Below, piece after piece: positions 20,177-30,640 of a DNA stretch of 64,000 bases (positions are counted from its first letter, which is position 1; the number at the start of each line of letters is the position of its first letter). The notes beneath the pieces are model-generated. The model was not told the origin of the DNA and made no database searches. It saw nothing but the letters and a program-made list of their open reading frames with translations. Origin of the DNA: an uncultured SAR116 cluster alpha proteobacterium (lineage in GTDB: Bacteria; Pseudomonadota; Alphaproteobacteria; Puniceispirillales; Marisalimonadaceae); assembly GCA_902550555.1 (NCBI GenBank), contig CACCZR010000002.1, positions 1-64,000 of the forward strand. The letters run 5' to 3'. The translations under genes and the position numbers were made by a program.

Positions 20177-20918
20177 TTCTATATCCGAATGATTGGATAA
20201 TTTTTTTAGCATCATTAGATTTTAGAAAATTGAAAAATAACTTTGCTTTATAATTTTGTTTTGCATTTTCTAAAAGAATGGCATCTTGCTTTATTTGAGT
20301 ATAAAGATTTTGTGGTATTTCTTTAAAATATCCCAATTCATATTTTTTAAGTTTTAACTTATCAGAATTAGAAATGACACCTAAATCAACATTACCTGAA
20401 TAAATAAATGATGAAACTTGGTTAATATTTGAAGCAAGAATTACCTTATTTTCAAATACAGATAACATACCTAAACTTTCTAAAACCTGCTTAGAAGCAC
20501 GACCATATGGTGAAAATTTAGGATTTGCTATAACTATTTTATTTGAAAATCTTTTAAGAAGTATATTTTCAAATTTATCTTCATTATCAACTCTTGTTTT
20601 AGAAAAAATCACAAGTTTTCCAATAGCATAAGTAAATTTAGAAACTTTAATTTTTTTATTATCAGGTATTTTTTCAATCGTTAATTGATCTGCAGATAAA
20701 AATATATCAATTGGTGCTTTATTTAAAATTTGAGCGAAAAGTTTAGCTGTTGATCCCGTAGATATATTAAAAGATGTTTTATTGTTTTTTAAAAATTCTT
20801 TTTTTATTAAATTTAATGGCTCTATAAAATTTGATGCAACGGCAACATGAATTTTTTCGTATCCATAAGAATTTAAGCTATAAAAAAGAAAAAAAAGAAA
20901 AAAAATTAATTTTATCAT
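20166..20918 (-). CDS. modA: molybdate-type ABC substrate-binding protein (ModA-like)
   Basis: Signal peptide; VAVASNFIEPLNLIKKEF; ISTGSTAKLFAQI; PIDIFLSAD. Confidence 0.87.
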   Translation of the reverse strand: MIKLIFFLFFLFYSLNSYGYEKIHVAVASNFIEPLNLIKKEFLKNNKTSFNISTGSTAKLFAQILNKAPIDIFLSADQLTIEKIPDNKKIKVSKFTYAIGKLVIFSKTRVDNEDKFENILLKRFSNKIVIANPKFSPYGRASKQVLESLGMLSVFENKVILASNINQVSSFIYSGNVDLGVISNSDKLKLKKYELGYFKEIPQNLYTQIKQDAILLENAKQNYKAKLFFNFLKSNDAKKIIQSFGYRITN

Positions 20919-21239
20919 TTATTTAAATTTTAAATCTAAATCCTGCAACCCTCTTGAAACTTCAAGTTCACAATCTCCTTCAAATCTAATAACTTGACCA
21001 CCCATTTCTTTTATTTGATCCCAAAATTTATTTGATTTAGTTGTTCTAACTTCCTCCATTTCTTTCTTTGTTCGAAAAACATGAAATATTTCTACTTGAT
21101 TTTCTGTTCTATCTACAAAACATCTTAACATTAATCCATTATTTTGAAATAAATCATTACTCCAATCTTTTAAAGCACGAACAATAGCCTTTTTTGCTAA
21201 TTCATTTTGTACTTTAATTGTTACATTAACAGCATACAT
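20919..21239 (-). CDS. putative quinol/antibiotic biosynthesis monooxygenase-like ferredoxin-fold protein
   Basis: Small protein, ABM-like overall pattern; function uncertain. Confidence 0.4.
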   Translation of the reverse strand: MYAVNVTIKVQNELAKKAIVRALKDWSNDLFQNNGLMLRCFVDRTENQVEIFHVFRTKKEMEEVRTTKSNKFWDQIKEMGGQVIRFEGDCELEVSRGLQDLDLKFK

Positions 21240-21259
21240 AAATCCCTCTTATGTCTAAA

Positions 21260-22033
21260 TTAAAATTTAACCTCATCATTTATTTTTACAGTACCCTTGT
21301 TCAAAACTCTTCCATATACACCTAGATCATAATGACCATAAATTTTTTGAAGTTGATTGGGTATATTCAAATCCCTTAAACCAGTTTTGGGATTCACATT
21401 AGTAGCAGCACACCTTTTTGTTTTTCTAAATATCTCAAATTTAACATCTCCAATACTAATAATCTTGCCTAACCAATTAAATTCTTCCCATGCTTTAATT
21501 CCTGAAAGGATTAAATTACCTCTAAATCTAGAGTAGTTAACTTCCTTTTTAATCTTTACTTCAAAATCATTTACACTATTTAAATTTATAAATGATAAAG
21601 CTTTGTCGGGTATATCCGAAAAAGAATGTTTGTTATCGTTTTTAACATCAGATTTATCTGTAACTAATCTCGGTTTTTTCTTTATATTAATGTTAAGAAA
21701 ATTTGCTAAGCATAAATTTAATTTTTTAATATCATTATTATTATTTAAAAAACCATTGAAAATTTCTTTATCTTTGTAAATCAATTTTAAAAAATTAGTT
21801 TTTAAATTGATCTGAGGCTCTAATAAAGATAGTTTTTCTTCTTTAACTAGCGCAAGAAAATTTGTTTTTTTCATATAAATTAAAGATTTTTCACAAATGT
21901 CATTTTCAAATTTTGCAAAAGCATATTTCCTATCACCTGAGATTGTTGAACCTGGATGAAGGTTTGCTGTATTCATGAATTCCCCGTTAAGACCTTTTAT
22001 AGGATAACGGATAATATATTTTAGAAATGTCAT
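21260..22033 (-). CDS. MOSC domain protein
   Basis: IRYPIKGLNGE N-terminal barrel; RCAATNVNPKTGLRDLNIP MOSC motif. Confidence 0.88.
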   Translation of the reverse strand: MTFLKYIIRYPIKGLNGEFMNTANLHPGSTISGDRKYAFAKFENDICEKSLIYMKKTNFLALVKEEKLSLLEPQINLKTNFLKLIYKDKEIFNGFLNNNNDIKKLNLCLANFLNINIKKKPRLVTDKSDVKNDNKHSFSDIPDKALSFINLNSVNDFEVKIKKEVNYSRFRGNLILSGIKAWEEFNWLGKIISIGDVKFEIFRKTKRCAATNVNPKTGLRDLNIPNQLQKIYGHYDLGVYGRVLNKGTVKINDEVKF

Positions 22034-22098
22034 AATTTATAATAATTGATCTAAATAAAATATAAATAAATTTAACTAATATTATTTAGAGTAACTGA

Positions 22099-23598
22099 TT
22101 ATTTATTATTACTAGATTTTAGTTTTTTAAGTACATCCGACAATAATTTAATAGCAGACTCATTATCTTCAATTTCTGTCTTATCTAAAGACAGAGATAA
22201 GCCTGGTATATTTTTTTCAAATAAATTTTTATTTAAATCTAAAAATCCAGATACTTCATAAGTTTGAACTGGATAAGAGATCCCCTTAACATTCATTGAT
22301 TTTTTTTTCTTACAAGCAATTTTATTTCTTACAAGAAGATACGTATCCTCAGACAACAGAATTTTATTTACTTCTGAACTCGTTTCAAGTCGAGATGCCA
22401 GATTCACTCCATTACCTATAATTGTATAATCTAGTCTATCTTCTGAACCAAAATTACCAACTGTACATACGCCTGTGTGTATACCAATTCTAGCATTTAA
22501 TGGTTTTGCCAATCCTTTTTTTCTCCAAGTGCTTCTTAAGCTATTTAATTTTTCTAGCATTTCAATTGCCATAGATACACAGGATACGGCATCTTCTTCT
22601 TTTCCTTTTGTTTTTGGGTCGCCAAAAAATACTAAAATTGCATCTCCAATAAATTTATCTATTGTTCCACCCCATTTTATGGCTATGTTAGACATTTCTG
22701 TTAAATATTGTGTTAATAACTCGGTTAACACTTCAGGTTCTAATCTTTCTGTAAGTTCAGTAAAACCCTGTAAATCAGAGAAAAAAACAGTTAAGTGCTT
22801 TCTCTTGGTTTGAACTTTAACATCTAGTTTACCAGAAAAAATAGACTCATACACTTGAGGAGAAAAATACTTAGCCAACTTCTGTGAAAGTTCTTGCAAT
22901 TCAGAAGTTCTCTCTTCAACTTTTTTTTCAAGATTTAAATTTAAATTTTCTAGCTGAAGGTGAGCATTATTCAATTCATTCAATCTTTTTTGTTCTAATT
23001 GGTAGAGCCTAGCATTTTGTAATGCGTTAGCTGCTTGATTTGCTAAAATACCAATCAAAATCTCATCATCTTTATCAAATATATTTAACTTTACACTTTC
23101 AACTGAAAATACTCCCACTAACTCATCATCTATAAGCATTGGAATGGCTACTTGACTTTCAGCATTTTTAAGACCAGGTAGCTCAACTTCATCTTGCAAT
23201 TTTTTATTGTCTGAAACACTTACTTGCTTTCGAATAGCTTGCATGTAACTTCTCTGCATACCTAAATTTGCCATTCTCATTAATTTTTTCTTTTGAGCTA
23301 CAATACCAATTACACCAATACCAAAATTGACCTTAGCACCTATACCTTTATTTTCGTAACCATACGTCTCTAATACATTAAGACATTTTTTATCCTCGGA
23401 AACTAGAAGTATCATGGAGTGCTTAAAACCAAAATATTCATCCATTAAAGAGAGCATGGTTGAAGCTATAACAGAAAGATTTAGTGATTTATTTATTTGG
23501 CCTGAGATTTGTTTAATTATCTCAACTTCTTTAGTTCTTCTTTCCAAAAGATTCATAATTTTTTTGGTTTCTATTTCAGAATGATTTTGCTTATTCAT
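22099..23598 (-). CDS. GAF-domain class III adenylate/guanylate cyclase
   Basis: GAF region plus LTVFFSDLQGFTELTERL ... KWGGTIDKFIGDAILVFFGDP. Confidence 0.93.
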   Translation of the reverse strand: MNKQNHSEIETKKIMNLLERRTKEVEIIKQISGQINKSLNLSVIASTMLSLMDEYFGFKHSMILLVSEDKKCLNVLETYGYENKGIGAKVNFGIGVIGIVAQKKKLMRMANLGMQRSYMQAIRKQVSVSDNKKLQDEVELPGLKNAESQVAIPMLIDDELVGVFSVESVKLNIFDKDDEILIGILANQAANALQNARLYQLEQKRLNELNNAHLQLENLNLNLEKKVEERTSELQELSQKLAKYFSPQVYESIFSGKLDVKVQTKRKHLTVFFSDLQGFTELTERLEPEVLTELLTQYLTEMSNIAIKWGGTIDKFIGDAILVFFGDPKTKGKEEDAVSCVSMAIEMLEKLNSLRSTWRKKGLAKPLNARIGIHTGVCTVGNFGSEDRLDYTIIGNGVNLASRLETSSEVNKILLSEDTYLLVRNKIACKKKKSMNVKGISYPVQTYEVSGFLDLNKNLFEKNIPGLSLSLDKTEIEDNESAIKLLSDVLKKLKSSNNK

Positions 23599-23648
23599 TT
23601 TAAATTATTTATTTAAAAGAGATTTAGAGCCATTTTTTTAAAATGATA

Positions 23649-24032
23649 TTAATCTGTAATTGAAAGAACTTCATAAACATCAGCTGCTTGCAACTTAAAA
23701 ATACCAGTCATCCCAGTCATAGAAGCAATTGCTTGTAATTTCATATCCATTTCCTCAAATAAATTACCTTCGGTTTCAGCATGATCAAATTTCAGTTCTA
23801 AATTATATTGTTTTAAAGTTGATGGGTCTGAAATTGTTGCATATGCGTAAGGGTTTTCAGCTATATTTCTTTTTGTTTTATTGAAAAATTGAAATGATAA
23901 TGCAACATGTTTTTCATCTACATACCATATTTGAGAGATAACTGTTGTATTTGGTTCTCCATCTTTTGAACAACTCGTTATCCAACTTGGGAACATGCCT
24001 TGAAGTGAAGGTAAATGTTTTTCCTTTATCAT
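23649..24032 (-). CDS. pyridoxamine 5'-phosphate oxidase-like FMN-binding protein
   Basis: FPSWITSCSKDGEPNTTVISQIWYVDEKHVALSFQFFNKTKRNI. Confidence 0.8.
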   Translation of the reverse strand: MIKEKHLPSLQGMFPSWITSCSKDGEPNTTVISQIWYVDEKHVALSFQFFNKTKRNIAENPYAYATISDPSTLKQYNLELKFDHAETEGNLFEEMDMKLQAIASMTGMTGIFKLQAADVYEVLSITD

Positions 24033-24041
24033 AGTTTTAAT

Positions 24042-24500
24042 CTATTCTCCAATTTCTTTTCCAGCATCAGGACCTGGAGTTTGTACAAACACTTTATCAA
24101 CTTTAAATTTTATACCTATATCTGGTATTATTCCGTATTTAGATAAAGCTCCTTCTTTGGACATCCCTATGCTTGTAATTGTATCTATAATTTTATTTCT
24201 GTAAATTTTTGAGGCTTCTAAGTCATCACTTGATAAATTGATTACTTCTACAAATTGGCCTTTGAAATTGTAAGCCTCATGAGTTATCATTCCTACAAAA
24301 AAACTTATTCTTCCAGACTCATTAAGAAATTCTAAAACTTCTTTAGTTTCATCATTCCTAACATAACAAGTTAATGTTGAATTTTTACTATCAACATTTA
24401 CACCCAATGTGTCAACATGACGGGTTTTATTATTATTAGATGCAACTCCAAAATGACCAAATCCATTTTCTAATGCACTTAATGTTAAATCAGGTATCAA
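24042..24500 (-). CDS. pyridoxamine 5'-phosphate oxidase-like protein
   Basis: GHFGVASNNNKTRHVDTLGVNVDSKNSTLTCYV; adjacent to a second PPOX-like gene. Confidence 0.65.
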   Translation of the reverse strand: MIPDLTLSALENGFGHFGVASNNNKTRHVDTLGVNVDSKNSTLTCYVRNDETKEVLEFLNESGRISFFVGMITHEAYNFKGQFVEVINLSSDDLEASKIYRNKIIDTITSIGMSKEGALSKYGIIPDIGIKFKVDKVFVQTPGPDAGKEIGE

Positions 24501-24515
24501 AATTATATAATCAAT

Positions 24516-24938
24516 TTAATTAGTTACTTTGAAAAGAACCTCTGGATTTGTCATAGTTTTAATTTCCAAAACATTACCATTTGGATCTTCAACAAAGAAA
24601 GTTTCTTGTTCAAATTCAGTGCCTTTAAATCTTCTATATGGTTTATCTAAATAATCAATATCACTGGCTTCAATTCTTTTTTTAACATTTTGAAAAATGT
24701 CTTCATCAAGATGTACTCCAAAATGTGGAACACAAACTTCTCCCATATCAACATGATGTCTTTCTCTATTCTGTCTAGTTTCAGTTTGATGAAGCGTCAG
24801 TTCATTTCCCCAAAAATCAACATCTATCCAATGACCTTCTTCTTGATTTCCAGTTTTACACCCTAATATATCTTTATAAAATTTTAATGCTGTAGGAATA
24901 TCCCCAGCGGGAACTGCTAGATGAAAAGTATTAGCCAT
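24516..24938 (-). CDS. VOC family (glyoxalase-like) protein
   Basis: FHLAVPAGDIPTALKFYKDILGC; FFVEDPNGNVLEIKT. Confidence 0.9.
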   Translation of the reverse strand: MANTFHLAVPAGDIPTALKFYKDILGCKTGNQEEGHWIDVDFWGNELTLHQTETRQNRERHHVDMGEVCVPHFGVHLDEDIFQNVKKRIEASDIDYLDKPYRRFKGTEFEQETFFVEDPNGNVLEIKTMTNPEVLFKVTN

Positions 24939-24967
24939 AATATAACTCCATTCATTTAATATTTTTA

Positions 24968-25390
24968 TTATAGTTCTTTTAATAATTTCTTAAATATTTT
25001 TTTTGATTTTCCATAAAGTTTAACTTTTTTTATTTTTTCAAGATTACTTTTATCTCCACCAACAACTACAATTCCTATCATGCCCATAGCTTTATGTGGA
25101 GTACATTGATAGAGATATATACCAGGTTTTTTAAATTCATATTCTGCTTTTTTATTTATTTTAGTTTTAAACTTCTTTATACCTTTTGGCATTCCAATGA
25201 ATTCAACATTGTGACCTTTAGAAACATGTTTCCAAATAATTTTATCATTTAATTCAAGCTTAGCTACTTTTATAGAATAAACCATTTTCTCTTTGCCAAG
25301 TTTATTCAACATATCTATTTCAATAGTTTTTCCGTAACTAATTGATGAATAGAATAATATAAATATTATAAAAATTAATTTTTTAAACAT
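24968..25390 (-). CDS. pseudoazurin/cupredoxin
   Basis: Signal peptide; His in GHNVEF, and YQCTPHKAMGMIG Cys-His-Met type-1 Cu ligands. Confidence 0.9.
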   Translation of the reverse strand: MFKKLIFIIFILFYSSISYGKTIEIDMLNKLGKEKMVYSIKVAKLELNDKIIWKHVSKGHNVEFIGMPKGIKKFKTKINKKAEYEFKKPGIYLYQCTPHKAMGMIGIVVVGGDKSNLEKIKKVKLYGKSKKIFKKLLKEL

Positions 25391-25434
25391 CGATATACCT
25401 TCCTTTTATGATATTATAATTAATTATTAAATGT

Positions 25435-26688
25435 TTAATTAAAAGACCTATAATTTTTTAGTAATGGATTTTTTTGCCCAAGTATTAAAAAAGAAAAAAT
25501 TAATAAAATAATTACAAAACACATACCAATCCTATGATCATCAAAAATAAGTATTAAAAAACCATAAGCTAAAGGACCTAAAAAACTTGTTATTTTTCCA
25601 GAAAAAATAGCAAAGCCAAAAAATTGACCACCTTTTTTTGAAGGGACTAGATCACTTATTAATACTCTACTTGAAGATTGAAGTGGACCAATAAAGAGAC
25701 CTAAAAAAAAACTTACTATCCAAAAATATATTTCATTTTTAATTAAAATTAAAAATATACCAAAAACAATCAAAGCTATTATACAACATTGTATCACTCT
25801 AAATGAAGAAATAATCCTATCATAAAAACCACCAATAATGGCACCTAGAGCAGCAGATAAGTTGATTAAAATTGCAAAATATAAAATTTCTTTTGTAGAG
25901 AAATCAAATACATTTGATGCATAAATACCTCCAAATGCAAATAATGTAGCCAGAGCATCAAAGTAAAATAGTCTTGATAAAAAGAACCTAAAAATCAATT
26001 TCTCATTAAATATAAATATGCAACCTTGTTTTATATACTGAAATGTACTTTTGTTTGTTTTATTTTTTTCAGGTTCAGAAGTAAAAATAAATAGTGGTAT
26101 TCCAAAAACCATCATCCATATTGAAATAAATAACATACACGCTCTTATATTTTCACCATTTTCTTTTGTTAAACCAAAGATCAATTTTTCAGGAAAAATA
26201 AATAAAACTAAACATAATAATAAAGATATAATTCCAGCTACATATCCAGCTCCCCAGGATAAACCAGATAAAATACCATAATTTTTTTTATTTGTTGAGT
26301 TTGATAAAAGTGAATTATATAAAACAAAAACAACTTCCATTGTAAAAATACTTATGCAAGAAAATATACTTGCAAATACTAAATATTCTAAACCAGGTTT
26401 TGCAAACCATAATAGCATGGTTGAAAACCCTCCTAGCATTGTAAGAAAGAATAATATTAATTTTCTTTTTCTTTTCTTGTCAGCATAACTTCCTAAAATT
26501 GGTCCCATAAATGCTGTCATTATTGCTGCAATTGCAATTATAACTCCCCATAAAAAGGATCCATTTTTAACAGCAATTTTTTCAACAAAATAAACTGAAA
26601 AAATAAAAGTGGTATGAATAGTTGTAATTGGTGATGTAGCCCAATCATACAAAATAAAGGCCAATGTTTTTTTATTTAAACTAACCAT
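25435..26688 (-). CDS. MFS transporter (UMF1 family-like)
   Basis: About 12 TM; LAFILYDWATSPITTIHTTFIFSVYF; GSYADKKRKRK. Confidence 0.87.
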   Translation of the reverse strand: MVSLNKKTLAFILYDWATSPITTIHTTFIFSVYFVEKIAVKNGSFLWGVIIAIAAIMTAFMGPILGSYADKKRKRKLILFFLTMLGGFSTMLLWFAKPGLEYLVFASIFSCISIFTMEVVFVLYNSLLSNSTNKKNYGILSGLSWGAGYVAGIISLLLCLVLFIFPEKLIFGLTKENGENIRACMLFISIWMMVFGIPLFIFTSEPEKNKTNKSTFQYIKQGCIFIFNEKLIFRFFLSRLFYFDALATLFAFGGIYASNVFDFSTKEILYFAILINLSAALGAIIGGFYDRIISSFRVIQCCIIALIVFGIFLILIKNEIYFWIVSFFLGLFIGPLQSSSRVLISDLVPSKKGGQFFGFAIFSGKITSFLGPLAYGFLILIFDDHRIGMCFVIILLIFSFLILGQKNPLLKNYRSFN

Positions 26689-27007
26689 TAAAAAAGGGAA
26701 TATTAGTCAAAATTAAAAAAAACATCATTGTAAGTACAATTGTTATCATTACATTTTTAAATAAAATAGATATTAAAACTGCTAAAACACCACAAGCAAT
26801 TTCAAAACTAATTGAATTAATTATTTCACCACTTTTATCAAACATCAAAGCTTGAATAATGATTGGAGTTAATACTACTATTGGTATTAAATTTATCACT
26901 TTTGTATATAATGTCGAACCTTGAAAATTTATAACACCTGACATTGGAATAAATCTTATTAAAAAAGTAAGAAATCCACATAAAATTATTAAATACCAAA
27001 CATTCAT
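26681..27007 (-). CDS. azlD: AzlD family branched-chain amino acid export subunit
   Basis: Small TM protein next to AzlC; TFLIRFIPM. Confidence 0.85.
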   Translation of the reverse strand: MNVWYLIILCGFLTFLIRFIPMSGVINFQGSTLYTKVINLIPIVVLTPIIIQALMFDKSGEIINSISFEIACGVLAVLISILFKNVMITIVLTMMFFLILTNIPFFNG

Positions 27008-27693
27008 TTTTTAATGTCCTTTTTAATAAGTGGAATAGAAATGGATATACTTAATAATGCAGACAAAATGATCCATAATTCAAAATTAAATTTATAAAAT
27101 ATAATAGCAAAGAAACCTGAAAATAAACATGCAATTATCTCATACTTTTTTTTAATCATAGGTGTAATGATTGCAATAAAGCTTAATGGAATAATAAAGG
27201 ATAAATTAATATTTTCTGGAATAAACTGTCCAAAAAATATCCCAAAAAATGTTGAAATTTGCCATGTTAAAAATAATGTTAAACCAGATCCAAGAAGATG
27301 ATAATGCATAAACTTTTTATTTTTTTTTGTAGCAAAGTATTTAATTGATATTGCGTAGGCTTCATCTGTCAGAAGATAAGATAATATTATTCTCCATTTT
27401 AAAGAGAGATTTTTTATATACTCATTAATTGATATCCCGTAAAGCAAGTGTCTCAAATTTATTGAAACAATAGAAGTAATTAGTGAAATAGGAGAGACAA
27501 ATAAATAAAACTGAGCAAAAACAATTTGGCTCGCACCAGCAAAAATAATTGAAGACATAAAAAAAGATTGTAATACTGATAAACCACTCTCGACAGCTAA
27601 AATGCCATAAATAAGCCCAAATGGAAATACACCTATTTGCAAAGGTAATTCTTGAATAATACCAGATTTAAAATGTTGTAATTTTGTTTCCAT
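27004..27693 (-). CDS. azlC: AzlC family branched-chain amino acid exporter
   Basis: PLQIGVFPFGLIYGILAVESGLS; FAGASQIVFAQ; NLRHLLYG. Confidence 0.92.
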   Translation of the reverse strand: METKLQHFKSGIIQELPLQIGVFPFGLIYGILAVESGLSVLQSFFMSSIIFAGASQIVFAQFYLFVSPISLITSIVSINLRHLLYGISINEYIKNLSLKWRIILSYLLTDEAYAISIKYFATKKNKKFMHYHLLGSGLTLFLTWQISTFFGIFFGQFIPENINLSFIIPLSFIAIITPMIKKKYEIIACLFSGFFAIIFYKFNFELWIILSALLSISISIPLIKKDIKK

Positions 27694-27745
27694 TTATAAT
27701 AAAGATTAGTTTAAATTTTCTTACAAATAATTTATATATTAAAGT

Positions 27746-28432
27746 ATGTCTAATCTTAAAACTATTTTAATAACAGGTGCTAATAGAGGTATTGGATTAG
27801 AATTAGTTAGAGAGAGCTTAGCTAAAAAATTTTCTGTCATTGGAACTTTTAGGAATAGAGAAAATTCTCAAGCACTCTTTGAATTAAGCTCAAATGATAT
27901 GAAACTTTTTGAAATGGATGTTGTTGATGAAAAATCTATTTTAGACGTTTCTAAAAATATTCATAACCCTATTGATTATTTAATATGTAATGCGGGTATC
28001 AATAATGGTTATGGAAGTATTTTTGACCAAGACCATACTCATGAAAAAATGTTAGAAGTGTTAAACGTAAATGTAATTGGTTCTATTTTGACAGTTAAAC
28101 ATTTTAGTAAAATTTTAAACAAAGATGCAAAAATAATTTTAATTTCATCAATCATGGGAGTTCAAAATCATAGTGGATCCAGTGCTACAATCTACAGAGC
28201 ATCAAAAGCAGCGGTTAACAACATTATGATATCAATCTCAGAAGAATTTAAATCAAAAAAAATAACTGTGGCATCTTTTCATCCAGGTTGGGTTAGAACA
28301 GATATGGGAGGCCCTAACGCCACGCTATCCACTAAAGAAAGTGCTTCTTCATTAATTAAAAACTTTGAAAATTTAACATTTGAAAATACTGGAAAATTTT
28401 TTAATTATGATGGAACAACTATGAATTTTTAA
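27746..28432 (+). CDS. short-chain dehydrogenase/reductase
   Basis: ITGANRGIGLELV; NAGI; YRASKAAVN. Confidence 0.92.
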   Translation: MSNLKTILITGANRGIGLELVRESLAKKFSVIGTFRNRENSQALFELSSNDMKLFEMDVVDEKSILDVSKNIHNPIDYLICNAGINNGYGSIFDQDHTHEKMLEVLNVNVIGSILTVKHFSKILNKDAKIILISSIMGVQNHSGSSATIYRASKAAVNNIMISISEEFKSKKITVASFHPGWVRTDMGGPNATLSTKESASSLIKNFENLTFENTGKFFNYDGTTMNF

Positions 28433-28444
28433 AAAGGAGAAAAT

Positions 28445-28735
28445 ATGCCAAAAGGTTATTTATTAAGCGCACATAGAAGTCCCGCAAACCCAGAGAAAAG
28501 AGAAGCTTATTTAAAATTAGCTGGGCCAGCAATAGAAAAAGCTGGTGGCAAAGTATTAGCAAGCACAAAAAATGTTAAAGCGTTTGAAAATGGCAGAGAA
28601 GAACAAACAGTCCTTGTAGAGTTTGAAAGTTTTGCCAAAGCTGTAGCTGCATACGAAAGTGACGATTACCAAAAAGCATTAAAAGCTCTAGATGGTGGAG
28701 CTGATAGAGATTTTAGATTGTTTGAAGGCGTTTAA
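28445..28735 (+). CDS. DUF1330 family protein
   Basis: MPKGYLLSAHRSPANPEKREAYLKLAGPAIEKAGGKVL; small ABM-like fold. Confidence 0.85.
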   Translation: MPKGYLLSAHRSPANPEKREAYLKLAGPAIEKAGGKVLASTKNVKAFENGREEQTVLVEFESFAKAVAAYESDDYQKALKALDGGADRDFRLFEGV

Positions 28736-28739
28736 ATTA

Positions 28740-29585
28740 ATGGATGCAAATTCTAGTTTTTTTGAAATTGATCAAAATAAACTAAATTACACTATTGCTG
28801 GGAAAGGCTATCCAGTTTTACTGTTACATGGATGGCCCCAAACATCGTATATGTGGAGACATCTTTACCCATATTTAGTAAAAAATAATTTTTGTGTAAT
28901 TATGCCCGATGTCCCTGGACTGGGAAATTCTTTTTACCCAATTTCATATGATAAAAAAACAATAGCCTCTTATTTACAAAAACTTGTTCATGATCACCTA
29001 AATTTTGACCAAATATATATTGTTGGTCACGACTGGGGTGGGCCGATTGCATACTCTTATGCACGTACCAGTCATAATAAAGTTAAAAAAATAGTATTTA
29101 TAGATGTGTTAGTACCAGGTGATGGAACTTCTGATTTTTCTTCAAATAGATGGCATCATCAATTTCATAAAATTAACACTTTTCCTGAAAAACTTATTAA
29201 AGGAAGAGAAAAACTCTATTTAAAATATTTTTATGAAAATTGGAGTGGGAAAGAATTCACTATGGAAAAAGATGCTCAAGATAAGTACCTAAAAGCTTAC
29301 GCAAATGAAGAAATAATGAAATCAGGATTTGAATATTATAGAGCTTTACCTCAAGATATTGATGATAATATTGAATTTTTGAAAAAAGGTAAATTAGATA
29401 CACCTTTTCTTGGAATTGCAGGAAGAGATGGTTATGGAAGAGGAATTGAAATCATTCTGAATTCTTTAAAAAGAATAACCAATAATTTTGAAGGTTATGA
29501 AATCTCTAGTGGCGGTCATTGGGTTGCCGAGGAAGAGCCAGAGTTAACTTCTAAATATATTTTAGAGTTTTTCAACAAAAATTAA
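28740..29585 (+). CDS. alpha/beta hydrolase (epoxide hydrolase/haloacetate dehalogenase-like)
   Basis: LLLHGWPQTSYMWRHL; VGHDWGGPIAYSYA. ATG at 28740 preferred over the upstream alternative start at 28692. Confidence 0.88.
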   Translation: MDANSSFFEIDQNKLNYTIAGKGYPVLLLHGWPQTSYMWRHLYPYLVKNNFCVIMPDVPGLGNSFYPISYDKKTIASYLQKLVHDHLNFDQIYIVGHDWGGPIAYSYARTSHNKVKKIVFIDVLVPGDGTSDFSSNRWHHQFHKINTFPEKLIKGREKLYLKYFYENWSGKEFTMEKDAQDKYLKAYANEEIMKSGFEYYRALPQDIDDNIEFLKKGKLDTPFLGIAGRDGYGRGIEIILNSLKRITNNFEGYEISSGGHWVAEEEPELTSKYILEFFNKN

Positions 29586-29593
29586 TATCCTTC

Positions 29594-30640
29594 ATGAGTT
29601 CATTCTTTTACAAAATATTTTACTATTTATTGCTATTTGTTGTTACTTATTTTCTATTTGTTTTTCCATCTGAAGTTATTGAATATTTAATATTGGATAG
29701 TGAAATTTTTAATTTTAAATCTCTAATATTAACCTTTTTTATAAATTTAATTATTTTAGTTTATTTTAAAACATTTTATACAAACAAATTGTTAAAATTA
29801 TTTGTTAATGAAGGAATTGGCATTGGGTTTATAAGTTTTAATATAACTACTTTATCACTTATTTTTTCTTTTTTAATGACGTCTCATTATTCTCAAATTG
29901 GTTATATTTCTATTTTTTTAATTATTTTTATTACTATTTATTCTTATTTAAATGGTAGAAAAGTAAAATTAAAGTTTATAAGATTAAATTCAGATTTATT
30001 TAAAACAAAATCTAAGGTTATCTTCATAAGTGATTTACACCTTGGAACAAATTCTATTCAACATTTAAATAAAATTTTTAATCTCATCACTAAAATTAAC
30101 TATGACTTTTTACTTATTGGAGGTGACTTGATTGACTCAAGTGAATTTAAATTATCTGATCTAGAAATTTTTAAAAATTTTAAAAAACCAATATTTTTTT
30201 GTACGGGAAATCATGATTATTATATTAAAGGATCAAAAGAAAAGTTAGATCAGTTATCAAACTATAATATAAATTATTTAAATAATTGCTCAAAATTAAT
30301 TAAACATTTTAATATTATTGGTATAAACGATAATCAAACTATTGGTGAACAGAAAAAGATTGTAAAAAGATATTTTAATAAAGATAAATTTAACATTTTC
30401 TTAACCCATAAACCTTCATTATATAAAATACTCGATTTCCCTGGATTAATGTTATCTGGGCATACACATAATGGCCAAATATTTCCATTTAATTTTATTG
30501 TTAAGATAAAGTTTCAACATATTTATGGTTTATTTAAAAAAACAAATACAGATTTATATGTTTCATCAGGTTCAGGTTGTTGGGGGCCAAGAATGAGATT
30601 AGGCTCTAATAATGAAATAGTTGTTTTAGAATTTAATTAA
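29594..30640 (+). CDS. membrane-anchored metallophosphoesterase
   Basis: N-terminal TM helices; FISDLHLG, GGDLID, TGNHDYY, LSGHTHNGQIFP. Confidence 0.92.
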   Translation: MSSFFYKIFYYLLLFVVTYFLFVFPSEVIEYLILDSEIFNFKSLILTFFINLIILVYFKTFYTNKLLKLFVNEGIGIGFISFNITTLSLIFSFLMTSHYSQIGYISIFLIIFITIYSYLNGRKVKLKFIRLNSDLFKTKSKVIFISDLHLGTNSIQHLNKIFNLITKINYDFLLIGGDLIDSSEFKLSDLEIFKNFKKPIFFCTGNHDYYIKGSKEKLDQLSNYNINYLNNCSKLIKHFNIIGINDNQTIGEQKKIVKRYFNKDKFNIFLTHKPSLYKILDFPGLMLSGHTHNGQIFPFNFIVKIKFQHIYGLFKKTNTDLYVSSGSGCWGPRMRLGSNNEIVVLEFN

